Assembly: GCF_039592695.1 (NCBI RefSeq)
Contig: NZ_JBBUTK010000003.1
Span: forward strand, 124,001-188,000
Reading direction: 5' to 3'
Length of the DNA stretch: 64,000 bases
DNA from: Flagellimonas_A sp039592695
GTDB lineage: Bacteria > Bacteroidota > Bacteroidia > Flavobacteriales > Flavobacteriaceae
The position numbers and the translations under genes were made by a program. A model generated the notes under the pieces. That model worked only from the letters and a program-made list of their open reading frames with translations, made no database searches and had not been told where the DNA came from. This document shows positions 36,011 to 44,636 of the stretch, in pieces. The stretch's first letter is position 1; each line of letters starts with the position of its first letter.

Positions 36011-36610
36011 TCATTCTTCTTTGATGGTCATCAAACCATAGGTCTTGTGGGCATTGAAAAAGGTAAAATCGCGATTAAAGTCCATACCCTCACCATCCAT
36101 AACGGTGCCGTCTTCAGGATTGGTATAGGTAAACTTCGCTTCGGTGAAAATCCATTTATTGGCACGGTCCCAATAGAGTTGGTCGGTTTCCAGTTTTTTG
36201 CCGTCATAGCTTTCCAAGACCACATTGCCTTGTAAATCTATCAAATTTATCTGTGAATATACAATGGCATAGTCGGCCATGATCACACTTTTATTTCCTT
36301 CCTCATCAAAAAAATCCACTTGCAGGCCTTCCGGAAATATCTGGTGGCGGAACTTGAGGTTCTCATAATTTTCATTCAAAGGGCTCTTCAGCACCACAAC
36401 TACCCTAGATTTGGCCGAATCTAAAGTGGACATTTCCTTTTCGGCCTCGGTATAGGTCATCGTAAAATTTTTGGCCACCCCTTGCGGAAATACCCGTTCA
36501 GCAGCCTCTTCACCAACCCGCTTGTAATTGTCTTGACAAGATGCAAAAAATATTGCCACGGCTAACACCGTGGCAAATTTCAAACAATAATATTTTGATG
36601 TAGGTTTCAA
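36011..36610 (-). CDS. lptC: LPS export periplasmic protein LptC
   Basis: A 199-residue protein with an N-terminal hydrophobic signal that carries Cys 25 in a lipobox-like FFASC, and an OstA/LptC beta-jellyroll with YTEAEKEMSTLDSAKSRVVV and GDGKK/LETDQLYWDRANKWI-type strands. LptC hands lipopolysaccharide from the LptBFG complex to LptA. Flavobacterial LptC is commonly a predicted lipoprotein, as here. It sits two bases downstream of the TPR gene. Confidence 0.9.
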   Translation of the reverse strand: MKPTSKYYCLKFATVLAVAIFFASCQDNYKRVGEEAAERVFPQGVAKNFTMTYTEAEKEMSTLDSAKSRVVVVLKSPLNENYENLKFRHQIFPEGLQVDFFDEEGNKSVIMADYAIVYSQINLIDLQGNVVLESYDGKKLETDQLYWDRANKWIFTEAKFTYTNPEDGTVMDGEGMDFNRDFTFFNAHKTYGLMTIKEE

Positions 36611-36612
36611 CC

Positions 36613-37983
36613 TTATAGATTCGGCACCTTAACGCTACCGCCCACCCAACAATTGAATGTAATGGTCTGACCTGCCTTACCAGAGCTGAAAATCATTTCT
36701 TTTGTTGGAGCCTTGGCCGCATAGCTCGCTGCCGATTGGTTGGCCCTTGAAGTCAACGATGGATCCACCTGGGCAGCTTTTCGTGCCATTGAGGCAGCTT
36801 TCCAATATATCGCACGCTTTTCAAAAGCGGTGCTGCCACAGTCATTGGCGCTCGTGGCATAGAGGTTGGCAATCAATAGGTATGCCTTACCATTGGCAGA
36901 ATTGGCATTGATGGCCTTGTTGGCATAATTTCTGGCCTGCGACTTGCTGCTTCTTCGCACTGTAGTGGCAATTTTATATAGTATATCCGATTTTTTCTTG
37001 GGATTTGTTTCCAACTCTACCGCCTTATTGAAATCGGCGATAGCCCCTTTATTGTCACCTGCCTTTTGCTTCAATGTACCTCCATAAAGGTATGCGCTTG
37101 CTGAAGGCTCTAGTGCCAATTGCGCCTCGAACAACTGCCTAAAAAGAGGATCGTCGGTACATTCTTTACTGAACATTCTACCTACGGCACGTTTTACCCA
37201 TTTAATATCCCCTTTTTTAGAATCAAAACTCTTTTGGTACAAGGGAATCAAATTGTCACAATCGGCCAAAGCACCTAACTTAGAATCAATACTTCCAGAA
37301 ATCTTACCATACGATTCTGAATTGGTGCTATATGCCTTTAATTTCTTTTTTTCCTTGGTGGTAATCGTACCCGTAGAATCTTTTGGCAATAACTTTGAGA
37401 TTGCATCGGTAAGTTTTTCATTTTCTTCCTCAATCTTCTCCGTAACGTCATCATAACCATCAAAAACATCCTGCAAGTCTTTCTTGCCAGCACTGTGAAG
37501 GTCTACCAGACTTGAGAACAACAGGTATAGTGCACGTGGATTCTTGAAATTTTCCTTGTCTTCATCATAGGCCTTTTTAAGTGAGTTATAGATTTCTTCA
37601 TCAGAAATCATATTGTTCTCACGCTTCAATTCGACCTTGTCGATGGTGACTACCGCCACAGGGTACTTCTTGGGAAAGTACTTTCGGCTATCATCATACA
37701 ATTTCAACAAATCTTGCACATGGCCATCTTTATCGGCACCTGATGAGTTCTTGATTTTATGCTTTAGGATTCTTTCGCCATAAGAGAAATTGGCCTTGTT
37801 GATATCAGGGCAGTTCTCATATACCATTTTCCATGGCTCATAAGCGGCATCATAATTCTTTACTTTGGCATGCTCAGCGTAAATGGAAAGGTTTGTCATG
37901 CATTCAGGATTCTGTGCCTGAGACATACCAAACCCGACTGCCATCAAAACAGCCATCATTGTCAAGTAGAGTTTCTTCTTCAT
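36613..37983 (-). CDS. Exported TPR protein of the lptC operon
   Basis: A 456-residue protein from ATG 37983 (signal MKKKLYLTMMAVLMAVGFGMSQAQ); an ATG ten codons earlier lacks a proper signal. A TPR-like C-terminal half (LKQKAGDNKGAIADFNKAVE, QARNYANKAINANSANGKAYL) follows a charged middle with a Lys/Glu-rich helix near residue 200. It is presumably periplasmic and, from context, linked to envelope or LPS assembly. No enzyme motif is seen. Confidence 0.85.
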   Translation of the reverse strand: MKKKLYLTMMAVLMAVGFGMSQAQNPECMTNLSIYAEHAKVKNYDAAYEPWKMVYENCPDINKANFSYGERILKHKIKNSSGADKDGHVQDLLKLYDDSRKYFPKKYPVAVVTIDKVELKRENNMISDEEIYNSLKKAYDEDKENFKNPRALYLLFSSLVDLHSAGKKDLQDVFDGYDDVTEKIEEENEKLTDAISKLLPKDSTGTITTKEKKKLKAYSTNSESYGKISGSIDSKLGALADCDNLIPLYQKSFDSKKGDIKWVKRAVGRMFSKECTDDPLFRQLFEAQLALEPSASAYLYGGTLKQKAGDNKGAIADFNKAVELETNPKKKSDILYKIATTVRRSSKSQARNYANKAINANSANGKAYLLIANLYATSANDCGSTAFEKRAIYWKAASMARKAAQVDPSLTSRANQSAASYAAKAPTKEMIFSSGKAGQTITFNCWVGGSVKVPNL

Positions 37984-38081
37984 CTTACTAATTTTAAAGC
38001 GGTTAATGTACAAATTTTTATAGTATTTTTTTCTTAACTGTCTCTAAATAGCGGGATATTCTCGTTTTTCGGAAAAACAGT

Positions 38082-39350
38082 CTAGTTTATTTTTTGTTTC
38101 TGGAACCAAATGGCATTCAACGACAATCCTACATTTACCTTAAAATAACTTTCTTCAATAAGGTTCTTATCGGTCGTGCCCCTTCTGCCGAGTTCAAATC
38201 CTAAGTTTAAATTTGAGAAAGGATCTCTGACAGTTCCGCCCAACGGTAACCCAAATCCAAAAGTTATGCCAAAGTTGTTTATTTCTTTCTCGTTGACCAC
38301 CAAGCCCGTGACGTGGTATCGAAGACCGGCACGATAATTTATTCTATTAAGATATCCGGATAAGGCATTGTACTTTGGTATGAAATAGCCCCCTATGGCA
38401 TAGCTACTGGCATCTTGGTAACGCACGTTGTCTATGCCTAAAAAGGCGTTTTCAAAATCACTCATTTGCTGAAAGCTGTACTCTGCTCCCAAGAACCACT
38501 TTTTGTTTTCGCCAAAACCGAGCCCTGCGGTAAAGGTAGTGGGTATCTTCAATTCTGTATTTCGAAGGTTTAGGGCATCTAAATCAACATCAATGACCTC
38601 AATTTCTTCACCGTTGGATGTTGAAAACGAACCGATTCGTTCTGAGTTTTCTGAAACAAGGTTGATTTGGGTGTCGATGCCCGCAAACGCATGCAATGTG
38701 TACTTTTCACCAATCTTTGGGGTGTACATGGCCGAATAGTTGAAATCAAAACCGTTTATCTTTGATTCTCGGTTATCGATGGTACCAAATTGCACCCCTT
38801 CAACCGTTTGCAGCCTCCCGTACTCTAAAGTGCCAAAATTGAAATTAATGGTCGCCCCTAGACTAAGGTCTTTCAATGGCTCAAAACCCAAGGAAGCGTA
38901 TACCCTGTTGATGCCCCCTTCACCAGTAAACAGATTGGTTACCTCACTGCCCGGGGTATTTTGCACCAATTGATAACCCACTGAAGAAAAGGGCATTAGA
39001 CCAAAGCCCGCTCCAACTTTTTTTCCCAACGGGAAGCCGATGGCCAAATAATCAAGATTGGTCACCGAAGTGTTCTGTTCTTCCGTAAAATCCTTCAATC
39101 GAAACTCTCGATGCGAAATACCGGCTGTGTATGCAGTGAGGCGCAGCTTGGCATAGGCCGCTGGATTGCGCAGATTGATATGAATACTGTCACCGTGCAT
39201 CATCAACCCGCCCATCATTTGGTTGTCAACCGTACCATTTTGTCTAAAATCGCCGATACCAAAAAAGGAGTAGGGAGATATGGTACCATTTTGCGCGTGC
39301 GCACTGAAAGAAGCAACGCAAACAAAGGCAATCAAAATTCTTTTTACCAT
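38082..39350 (-). CDS. Outer-membrane beta-barrel protein (FadL/OmpP1-like shape)
   Basis: A 422-residue protein with a signal peptide ending at AHAQ (residue 20). The NGTISPYSFFGIGDFRQNG opening and the alternating strands (GAGFGLMPFSSVGYQL, FTAGLGFGENKKWFLGAEYSF) are typical of the barrel found after coaX in Flavobacteria. Its substrate is unknown. It starts directly after the coaX stop (zero gap), so it is co-transcribed. Confidence 0.85.
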   Translation of the reverse strand: MVKRILIAFVCVASFSAHAQNGTISPYSFFGIGDFRQNGTVDNQMMGGLMMHGDSIHINLRNPAAYAKLRLTAYTAGISHREFRLKDFTEEQNTSVTNLDYLAIGFPLGKKVGAGFGLMPFSSVGYQLVQNTPGSEVTNLFTGEGGINRVYASLGFEPLKDLSLGATINFNFGTLEYGRLQTVEGVQFGTIDNRESKINGFDFNYSAMYTPKIGEKYTLHAFAGIDTQINLVSENSERIGSFSTSNGEEIEVIDVDLDALNLRNTELKIPTTFTAGLGFGENKKWFLGAEYSFQQMSDFENAFLGIDNVRYQDASSYAIGGYFIPKYNALSGYLNRINYRAGLRYHVTGLVVNEKEINNFGITFGFGLPLGGTVRDPFSNLNLGFELGRRGTTDKNLIEESYFKVNVGLSLNAIWFQKQKIN

Positions 39351-40079
39351 CTAGGTTTTGTTGTATTCAAGCAAGTAATTAAGCCCCTCGAGGAGAAATT
39401 TGGAATTCGCAAAGATGGTATTTTTTAGCTTTTTCGCAAAAAAATGGGCTTCGCCGCCTGTTAAAATAACTGTTAAATGTTTAAAGTGCAGACGATACTG
39501 GTCGACCACCCCATCTACCTCTTTGGCAACCCCATTGATGACCCCACTGTGCATACTGGTTTCCGTAGAGTTTCCGATAAGGTCAACGTAGTCAACCGCT
39601 TTTAAGAGGGGCAATTGTGCCGTTTGGTCGTGCATGGCTCTATACCGCATGGATACCCCGGGCGAAATCGCTCCCCCCAGATATTCTCCATAATCGTTGA
39701 TCATGTCATACGTGATACAGGTACCTGCATCAATTACCAGGGTATTGCCGCCATGATTATGATAGAAAGCAGCCGTTGCCAAGGCAATACGGTCAACACC
39801 AAGCGTTTGTGGCGTGGCATAGCTATTTTTAAAGGGCACTTTTGATGTATGCGAGAGTACATGCGTATTACAAAACAACTTTACCACATCTACATCTTTT
39901 TCATTCGAACTGCCAACAGCGGATAGTATGGCATGTCTTATTTTAGGAAACTTTTTGAAAATTTCCTTCACGCTATTTACCAAATCATCAGCATCACGAC
40001 TTTCATCATGTATTAATTTGCCACCGTCAAACACCGCAAACTTGACCAACGTATTGCCAATGTCGATAATAAGATTCAT
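39351..40079 (-). CDS. coaX: Type III pantothenate kinase CoaX
   Basis: A 242-residue ASKHA-fold kinase starting at ATG 40079, with IDIGNTLVKFAVF (phosphate-1), GVDRIALATAAFY and DAGTCITYDMI (phosphate-2) near residue 118, and an adenosine segment ILTGGEAHFFA. It phosphorylates pantothenate, the first step to coenzyme A. A longer in-frame start at 40157 runs into tRNA-Phe and is rejected. The TACCTTTG element ends four bases before the chosen ATG. Confidence 0.97.
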   Translation of the reverse strand: MNLIIDIGNTLVKFAVFDGGKLIHDESRDADDLVNSVKEIFKKFPKIRHAILSAVGSSNEKDVDVVKLFCNTHVLSHTSKVPFKNSYATPQTLGVDRIALATAAFYHNHGGNTLVIDAGTCITYDMINDYGEYLGGAISPGVSMRYRAMHDQTAQLPLLKAVDYVDLIGNSTETSMHSGVINGVAKEVDGVVDQYRLHFKHLTVILTGGEAHFFAKKLKNTIFANSKFLLEGLNYLLEYNKT

Positions 40080-40083
40080 GTGG

Positions 40084-40112
40084 CAAAGGTATAAACAAAA
40101 AACCCTGACAAA
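40084..40112 (-). promoter_or_regulatory. coaX promoter overlapping the tRNA terminator
   Basis: On the minus strand TTTG (40109–40112) and TACCTTTG (40084–40091) are separated by 17 bases, the full Bacteroidota pattern. The -33 box lies in the loop of the tRNA-Phe terminator hairpin. The start codon follows after four bases (TACCTTTGCCACATG), implying a leaderless mRNA. Confidence 0.7.
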
Positions 40113-40124
40113 TGTCAGGGTTTT
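40099..40124 (-). terminator. Terminator of tRNA-Phe
   Basis: CCCTGACA/TGTCAGGG with A/T flanks forms an 8-bp GC-rich stem extended by AAAA/TTTT, followed on the minus strand by six T. It lies immediately after the tRNA 3' end. Confidence 0.85.
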
Positions 40125-40127
40125 GAG

Positions 40128-40200
<73 letters not shown>

Positions 40201-40258
40201 GTTGATTTTAAGGGCTTTGCCCGACTTTGCCAGTGTTTTGCTTCTGCAAAGGCGGGTG

Positions 40259-40289
40259 CAAATATAGTTTCAAATTTAGGATTTACAAA
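40259..40289 (-). promoter_or_regulatory. Promoter of tRNA-Phe
   Basis: On the minus strand TTTG (40286–40289), exactly 19 bases, then TATATTTG (40259–40266). This is a full consensus promoter about 58 bases upstream of the mature tRNA 5' end. Confidence 0.75.
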
Positions 40290-40466
40290 CAAAAAAAATA
40301 AAAAAGCCAATGGGTTTCAGATACTAATTCTCAAGTTTCAGCAGCATCTAAATATACAGCATTTCATACCACCTATATGATTTTGACAGCAATGGACATA
40401 CATTCAATATCGACGAGCCAAATTGTGACGTACTTTTAATCTATCAAATCATAATATCTGCCAATC

Positions 40467-40571
40467 ATGAACACTTTGGAAAGTAAAATCGGGTATATCT
40501 TTTGGTACGGCGTGCTTCTCATCTCTTTGCTACTCTTCGCAAACAGTCTGTACCACTATCTTAAAGGGTGA
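40467..40571 (+). CDS. 34-residue single-helix membrane protein
   Basis: ATG 40467 to TGA 40569–40571 encodes a peptide starting MNTLESKIGYIFWYG and continuing with a hydrophobic stretch of about 20 residues (VLLISLLLFANSLYHY region), ending in LKG. It has one membrane helix with a charged N-terminal side. It sits in the 530-base stretch between tRNA-Phe and the gene at 40732; apart from this ORF and the promoters on either side I see nothing else there. Coding potential is inferred from the helix and clean start only. Confidence 0.5.
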   Translation: MNTLESKIGYIFWYGVLLISLLLFANSLYHYLKG

Positions 40572-40716
40572 ATTTTTCAAATTTAAATCCCTTTGGGTAG
40601 AACTTTTCATCCATTTATAAAAGAGTGCTTTTCTTAAATATTTCATAAATCTAAAAATCAAATAGGATAATAAGTACAAAATATGGTTATTTACCCCAGA
40701 TAAGTCGGACATCAAA

Positions 40717-40724
40717 TAACTTTG
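40717..40724 (+). promoter_or_regulatory. Probable promoter -7 element before the 75-aa protein
   Basis: TAACTTTG matches TAnnTTTG and ends seven bases before ATG 40732, implying a very short leader. Confidence 0.5.
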
Positions 40725-40731
40725 AAAGAAA

Positions 40732-40959
40732 ATGACCAAAGATTTGCTTGAATCGGCCCATGAGTTTGAAAATATGACGCTCAGCCGAATGTCAACCAGT
40801 GATAGAGTAGCTGCTTCAAGAGAAGCAAAACGCTTAATACTTGCCATTAACGAGGTCTACAAAAAGACCAAAGACAACAAGTTGATGGATTTAATGAAAC
40901 GCCTCACAGAGAAAAAGCGCAAGATAGAGAAGCGGTTGAAAGGCAATCCTCTGACCTGA
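40732..40959 (+). CDS. Small charged helical protein (75 aa)
   Basis: The sequence is almost entirely helical and rich in Lys, Arg and Glu (ASREAKRLILAINEVYKKTKDNKLMDLMKRLTEKKRKIEKRLKG), with no signal or membrane segment. Similar short proteins occur in other Flavobacteria as conserved hypotheticals. The C-terminal basic helix might bind nucleic acid, which is only an inference. It converges on the GH32 gene with two bases between stops. Confidence 0.75.
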   Translation: MTKDLLESAHEFENMTLSRMSTSDRVAASREAKRLILAINEVYKKTKDNKLMDLMKRLTEKKRKIEKRLKGNPLT

Positions 40960-40961
40960 TT

Positions 40962-42524
40962 TTACTGCCAAACAGATTTAATTGTACTTATTGAGAATTC
41001 TCTGATATCAAGATTTGAATCAGATAGATTTTCAAACACTAGGTCTGTGTAGACTTCCGTTGGAAAAATTTGTTGGGTCATCACATATTGACCATCGTTG
41101 ATAAAAATTTCTATCGAAGACCAGTCCATATAAATTTCAACTTTAAAATCTTCACCTTTAAGTTGGTCAGTGACCATGTGATGCAGCTTGTTGCCAAACT
41201 CATAGTTGAAACTTGTGGCACCCGATTGTGTTCTGTCTAACATTAACAAATCTGAGGCATCATCGTAGATGAGTGTCAAACGTTCATCCTTCTTGTTTGA
41301 AAGGCTCATCTTAAAGTCTTTTTTTGTTGCCGTAAAAGCAATCTTGGCCTGGTTCAGGTTTTGGGCAGTAACCTTTTGACTCTCGTTCGGCTCAATTGTA
41401 AAACCCTTCGTTTCTGAAGGTTGTATCAATGTATCTATTTTTGATACCGGACTGTTATGAAGCATGTACTCGTCTCCATATTTTTTTAACTGCAATGTTC
41501 TTGGAAGCGTCATGGCACTTCGCCACTTTTTTGTTGGGGTTTTGAGGGCATATTGCCAATTGCTCATCCAACCGATAAAGAGCCTTTCGTTATCTGGTGT
41601 GTTGTTGTAGGTGACCCCAGCGTAATTATCTGTGCCCCAATCAAGCCATTTTATTTTTTCCTGATTTGAAGTGAAGGTTGTACCGTCAAAATCTCCCACA
41701 AAATATTGGGTTGCACTACCTCCGTTGGGGCCTCCGCTGCCAATACTGATGATCAACACCCATTTTTTCTCATCGGTGCCTTCCACTTGCATCTCAAACA
41801 GATCGGGGCACTCCCAAACTCCACCTTGGGCTCCTTGGTCTTCACCAAAATCACTGATGATATCCCACTGCTTCAGATTTTTGGAGCGGTACAATTTTAG
41901 ATGGTCACCGGCTACGAGTGCCATGATCCAGCTTTTGGTATCATCATGCCAAAATACTTTGGGGTCGCGTAAATCGCGAATTCCTTCATTCCCAATTACC
42001 GGATTCTCCTCATATTTTGTAAATGTTTCACCATTGTCCAGGCTGTAGGCGATGCCCTGGGTCTGAAAATCGTTGCTTCCAGATTTTTCGCCTTCCATCA
42101 AGTGATAGGTGTAAATGGCCACGAGGGGAGCAATACCATCTTTACCAAAACCTGAAGTGTTGTTCTTGTCGACCACCGCGCTTCCTGAAAAAATCAATCC
42201 ATTTTCATCAGGGTAAAGCGCGATGGGCTTATGTTGCCAATGCAACATATCGTTACTGGTGGCGTGGCCCCAGTGCATTGGCCCCCAAACCGTTGCATAC
42301 GGATAATATTGGTAGAACAAATGGTAAACCCCATCATTATAGACCAAGCCGTTGGGGTCGTTCATCCATGCCGAAAAAGGTGAAAAATGATATTGGGGCC
42401 GGTACTGTTCATCATACGGTTTTTCAAAAGGTGCGATATCTGAATCTTTGGTTTTGCTGTTTTGCGTACATGACGATAAAACCATGAAAATCAGCGCAAT
42501 ATGTAGAGTATGATACCTATTCAC
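40962..42524 (-). CDS. Glycoside hydrolase family 32 lipoprotein (fructan/sucrose hydrolase)
   Basis: A 520-residue protein with a lipoprotein signal (lipobox Cys near residue 19, MVLSSC). The GH32 five-bladed propeller carries the nucleophile Asp in WMNDPNGLVY near residue 53, the RDPKVFW motif near residue 187 and the acid/base Glu in WECPDLF near residue 240; the C-terminal 170 residues form the GH32 beta-sandwich (IEIFINDGQYVMTQQIFP). It cleaves beta-fructosides such as levan, inulin or sucrose outside the inner membrane. No SusC/SusD or fructokinase gene is next to it, so it is not a polysaccharide utilisation locus here. Confidence 0.95.
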   Translation of the reverse strand: MNRYHTLHIALIFMVLSSCTQNSKTKDSDIAPFEKPYDEQYRPQYHFSPFSAWMNDPNGLVYNDGVYHLFYQYYPYATVWGPMHWGHATSNDMLHWQHKPIALYPDENGLIFSGSAVVDKNNTSGFGKDGIAPLVAIYTYHLMEGEKSGSNDFQTQGIAYSLDNGETFTKYEENPVIGNEGIRDLRDPKVFWHDDTKSWIMALVAGDHLKLYRSKNLKQWDIISDFGEDQGAQGGVWECPDLFEMQVEGTDEKKWVLIISIGSGGPNGGSATQYFVGDFDGTTFTSNQEKIKWLDWGTDNYAGVTYNNTPDNERLFIGWMSNWQYALKTPTKKWRSAMTLPRTLQLKKYGDEYMLHNSPVSKIDTLIQPSETKGFTIEPNESQKVTAQNLNQAKIAFTATKKDFKMSLSNKKDERLTLIYDDASDLLMLDRTQSGATSFNYEFGNKLHHMVTDQLKGEDFKVEIYMDWSSIEIFINDGQYVMTQQIFPTEVYTDLVFENLSDSNLDIREFSISTIKSVWQ

Positions 42525-42608
42525 TTATCTATTTTAACGAACAAGATAACCATTAATTTTAATGTCTGCCCTGTATAAAGTGGTATCTTTAGATGCGAAA
42601 TTTCAGCC

Positions 42609-43136
42609 ATGCGAAATTCAGTCTTTATATTTCTATCGTTGCTCATCGGTCTCTGCAGCTTCTCTCAAGAAAGCATAAAAAAGGCTTTGAAACGGTTTAA
42701 TGAAGGTTCGGTACCCTACATTTCGGTGCAAGAACTGCAAAGCACCCCGGCTTATACAATTTTCGATACCCGAACGCTCGATGAATATCAGATCAGCCAC
42801 ATTAAAAATGCTGTTTGGGTTGGCCACCATGATTTCAAACTTCAAACCATACTCGAACAGTTTCCTGAGAAAGAAATTCCCATTGCGGTTTATTGCTCCA
42901 TTGGGGTGCGGTCAGAATTCATCGGTGAAAAGTTACAACGAGCTGGCTATACCCATGTAAAAAATCTATATGGTGGTATCTTTGGATGGAAAAATGAGGG
43001 CCATGCCGTATATGATTCTGATGGCAACTATACTGAAAACGTTCACGCATACAACAAACGATGGGGAAAATATTTGACCAAAGGTGTAAAAGTATACGCA
43101 CCAAAACAAAATCGTCTTGAGGAAACACCACAGTAA
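42609..43136 (+). CDS. Exported rhodanese-domain protein
   Basis: A 175-residue protein with a signal peptide (residues 1–20). The rhodanese domain shows FDTRTLDEYQISHIKNAVWVG and the catalytic-loop Cys in VYCSIGVRSEFIGEKL near residue 98. It ends with a basic tail and overlaps the following DUF2064 gene by 20 bases. Rhodaneses transfer sulfur or, in arsenic contexts, may act on arsenate or thiols; the neighbours make an arsenic-related role conceivable. Confidence 0.88.
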   Translation: MRNSVFIFLSLLIGLCSFSQESIKKALKRFNEGSVPYISVQELQSTPAYTIFDTRTLDEYQISHIKNAVWVGHHDFKLQTILEQFPEKEIPIAVYCSIGVRSEFIGEKLQRAGYTHVKNLYGGIFGWKNEGHAVYDSDGNYTENVHAYNKRWGKYLTKGVKVYAPKQNRLEETPQ

Positions 43137-43740
43137 TCTACTCTTGATTTTCACCCGAAATCCTGAACTGGGCAAATGCAAAACACGATTGGCCTCGACC
43201 ATTGGTGACAACGCTGCTTTGAGAGTTTACATTTTCTTATTGGAGCATACCAAAAACATCACCGCTGGCCTTGACGCTGAAAAGCGGGTCTACTACTCTG
43301 AAGAAATTTGGCATGATGATATTTGGGATGCCGAAGAATTCTCTAAAAAGCTACAACAAGGTGGTGATTTAGGCAAACGGATGGTGAATGCGTTTCAACA
43401 AGGTTTTCAAGATGGCTTTAAAAAAATCATCATTATCGGAAGCGATATGTACGACCTCACCCAAGATGACCTACAGCGTGCATTCAAAGCGCTTGAAAAA
43501 ACCGATTTTGTCATTGGGCCCGCGGAAGACGGCGGTTATTATCTCTTGGGCATGAAAAAGATGAAACCCGAACTCTTCAAAAACAAAGCCTGGGGAACCA
43601 AAACCGTTTTAAACGATACGCTCAACGACCTCAAGAGTGAAAAATTCATTTTACTACAAGAACGAAATGATGTTGATTTGTATGAAGACATCAAAGACAT
43701 TGAGGCCTTTCAACCGTTCTTAAAACACATAAACAAATGA
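43117..43740 (+). CDS. DUF2064 glycosyltransferase, TIGR04282 arsenosugar-type
   Basis: A 207-residue protein of the DUF2064 nucleotide-sugar transferase fold: FTRNPELGKCKTRLA near the start and GSDMYDLTQDDLQRAF and GPAEDGGYYLLGM in the middle. The family is placed in arsenosugar biosynthesis clusters. The start is TTG at 43117, inside the rhodanese gene. It overlaps the PNP gene by four bases. Confidence 0.88.
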   Translation: MRKHHSNLLLIFTRNPELGKCKTRLASTIGDNAALRVYIFLLEHTKNITAGLDAEKRVYYSEEIWHDDIWDAEEFSKKLQQGGDLGKRMVNAFQQGFQDGFKKIIIIGSDMYDLTQDDLQRAFKALEKTDFVIGPAEDGGYYLLGMKKMKPELFKNKAWGTKTVLNDTLNDLKSEKFILLQERNDVDLYEDIKDIEAFQPFLKHINK

Positions 43741-44552
43741 CGCAAAATCAACTTGACGAATCAGTCGAACACCTCAAATCCAAGGGATTTTCAACTCCTG
43801 AAATCGGCATTGTTCTGGGCACTGGCCTCGGGCAATTGGTCAATGAAATTGAAAATCCGATTGAGGCACACTACAACCACATTCCCTATTTTCCCTTGGC
43901 GACGGTCGAATTTCATTCTGGCAAATTGGTCTATGGCACTATTGAAGGAAAAAAGGTAGTTGTGATGCAGGGCCGTTTCCACCTGTATGAAGGTTATGAT
44001 TTTCTGGACATTACCTACCCCATTCGTGTCATGCACCAATTGGGCATAAAAAAACTGTTTATCTCCAATGCTGCCGGTGCCATCAACCTTGATTTCAAGA
44101 AAGGTGACATGATGCTCATTGAAGACCATATCAATCTGCAAGGTGGCTCTCCGCTGGCCTTCAAAAATGTTGGGGAGTTCGGCGATCGATTTGTCGATAT
44201 GAGCGAACCGTACGATACTGAGATGAGTGAAAAAATTGAAAAAATTGCCAATAGCGAGGGTATTTCACTTCAAAAAGGTGTGTATGTATCTGTGGTCGGG
44301 CCCCAACTGGAAACCAAGGCCGAATATCGAATGCTCAAAACTTTGGGCGCAGATGCCGTCGGCATGAGCACCGTACCCGAAGTCATTGTCGCCAACCACT
44401 TACACTTGCCAATTGTTGCGGTATCAGTATTGACCGATGAGTGCGACCCCGATAACTTAGCCCCTATCAATATTCAAGAAATCATTGAGATTGCAGGTAA
44501 AACAGAGCCAAAAATGGTCACACTGTTCAAAGAACTCATAAAAGAACTGTGA
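43737..44552 (+). CDS. Purine-nucleoside phosphorylase
   Basis: A 271-residue trimeric-type PNP. Landmarks are VLGTGLGQL with the phosphate loop near residue 28, the HxYEG element in GRFHLYEGY, ISNAAGAINLDF near residue 113, the GPQLETKAEYRML loop near residue 190 and VGMSTVPEVIVA near residue 212. It splits purine nucleosides with phosphate. Sandwiched by arsenosugar-type transferase genes it may process a deoxyadenosyl arsenical by removing adenine, an inference. Confidence 0.93.
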   Translation: MTQNQLDESVEHLKSKGFSTPEIGIVLGTGLGQLVNEIENPIEAHYNHIPYFPLATVEFHSGKLVYGTIEGKKVVVMQGRFHLYEGYDFLDITYPIRVMHQLGIKKLFISNAAGAINLDFKKGDMMLIEDHINLQGGSPLAFKNVGEFGDRFVDMSEPYDTEMSEKIEKIANSEGISLQKGVYVSVVGPQLETKAEYRMLKTLGADAVGMSTVPEVIVANHLHLPIVAVSVLTDECDPDNLAPINIQEIIEIAGKTEPKMVTLFKELIKEL

Positions 44553-44636
44553 AGGCCTTCGCTGTTGAATTTTAAAATCAATCCGTAAGGTTTACCAATT
44601 TTTTGCGTCAATTGGCAAAGCTATGAGATTCATTGT

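Noticed and set aside
40962..42524. Fructan polysaccharide utilisation locus
   Set aside because: Only the GH32 gene is present; no SusC/SusD, sensor or fructokinase lies beside it.
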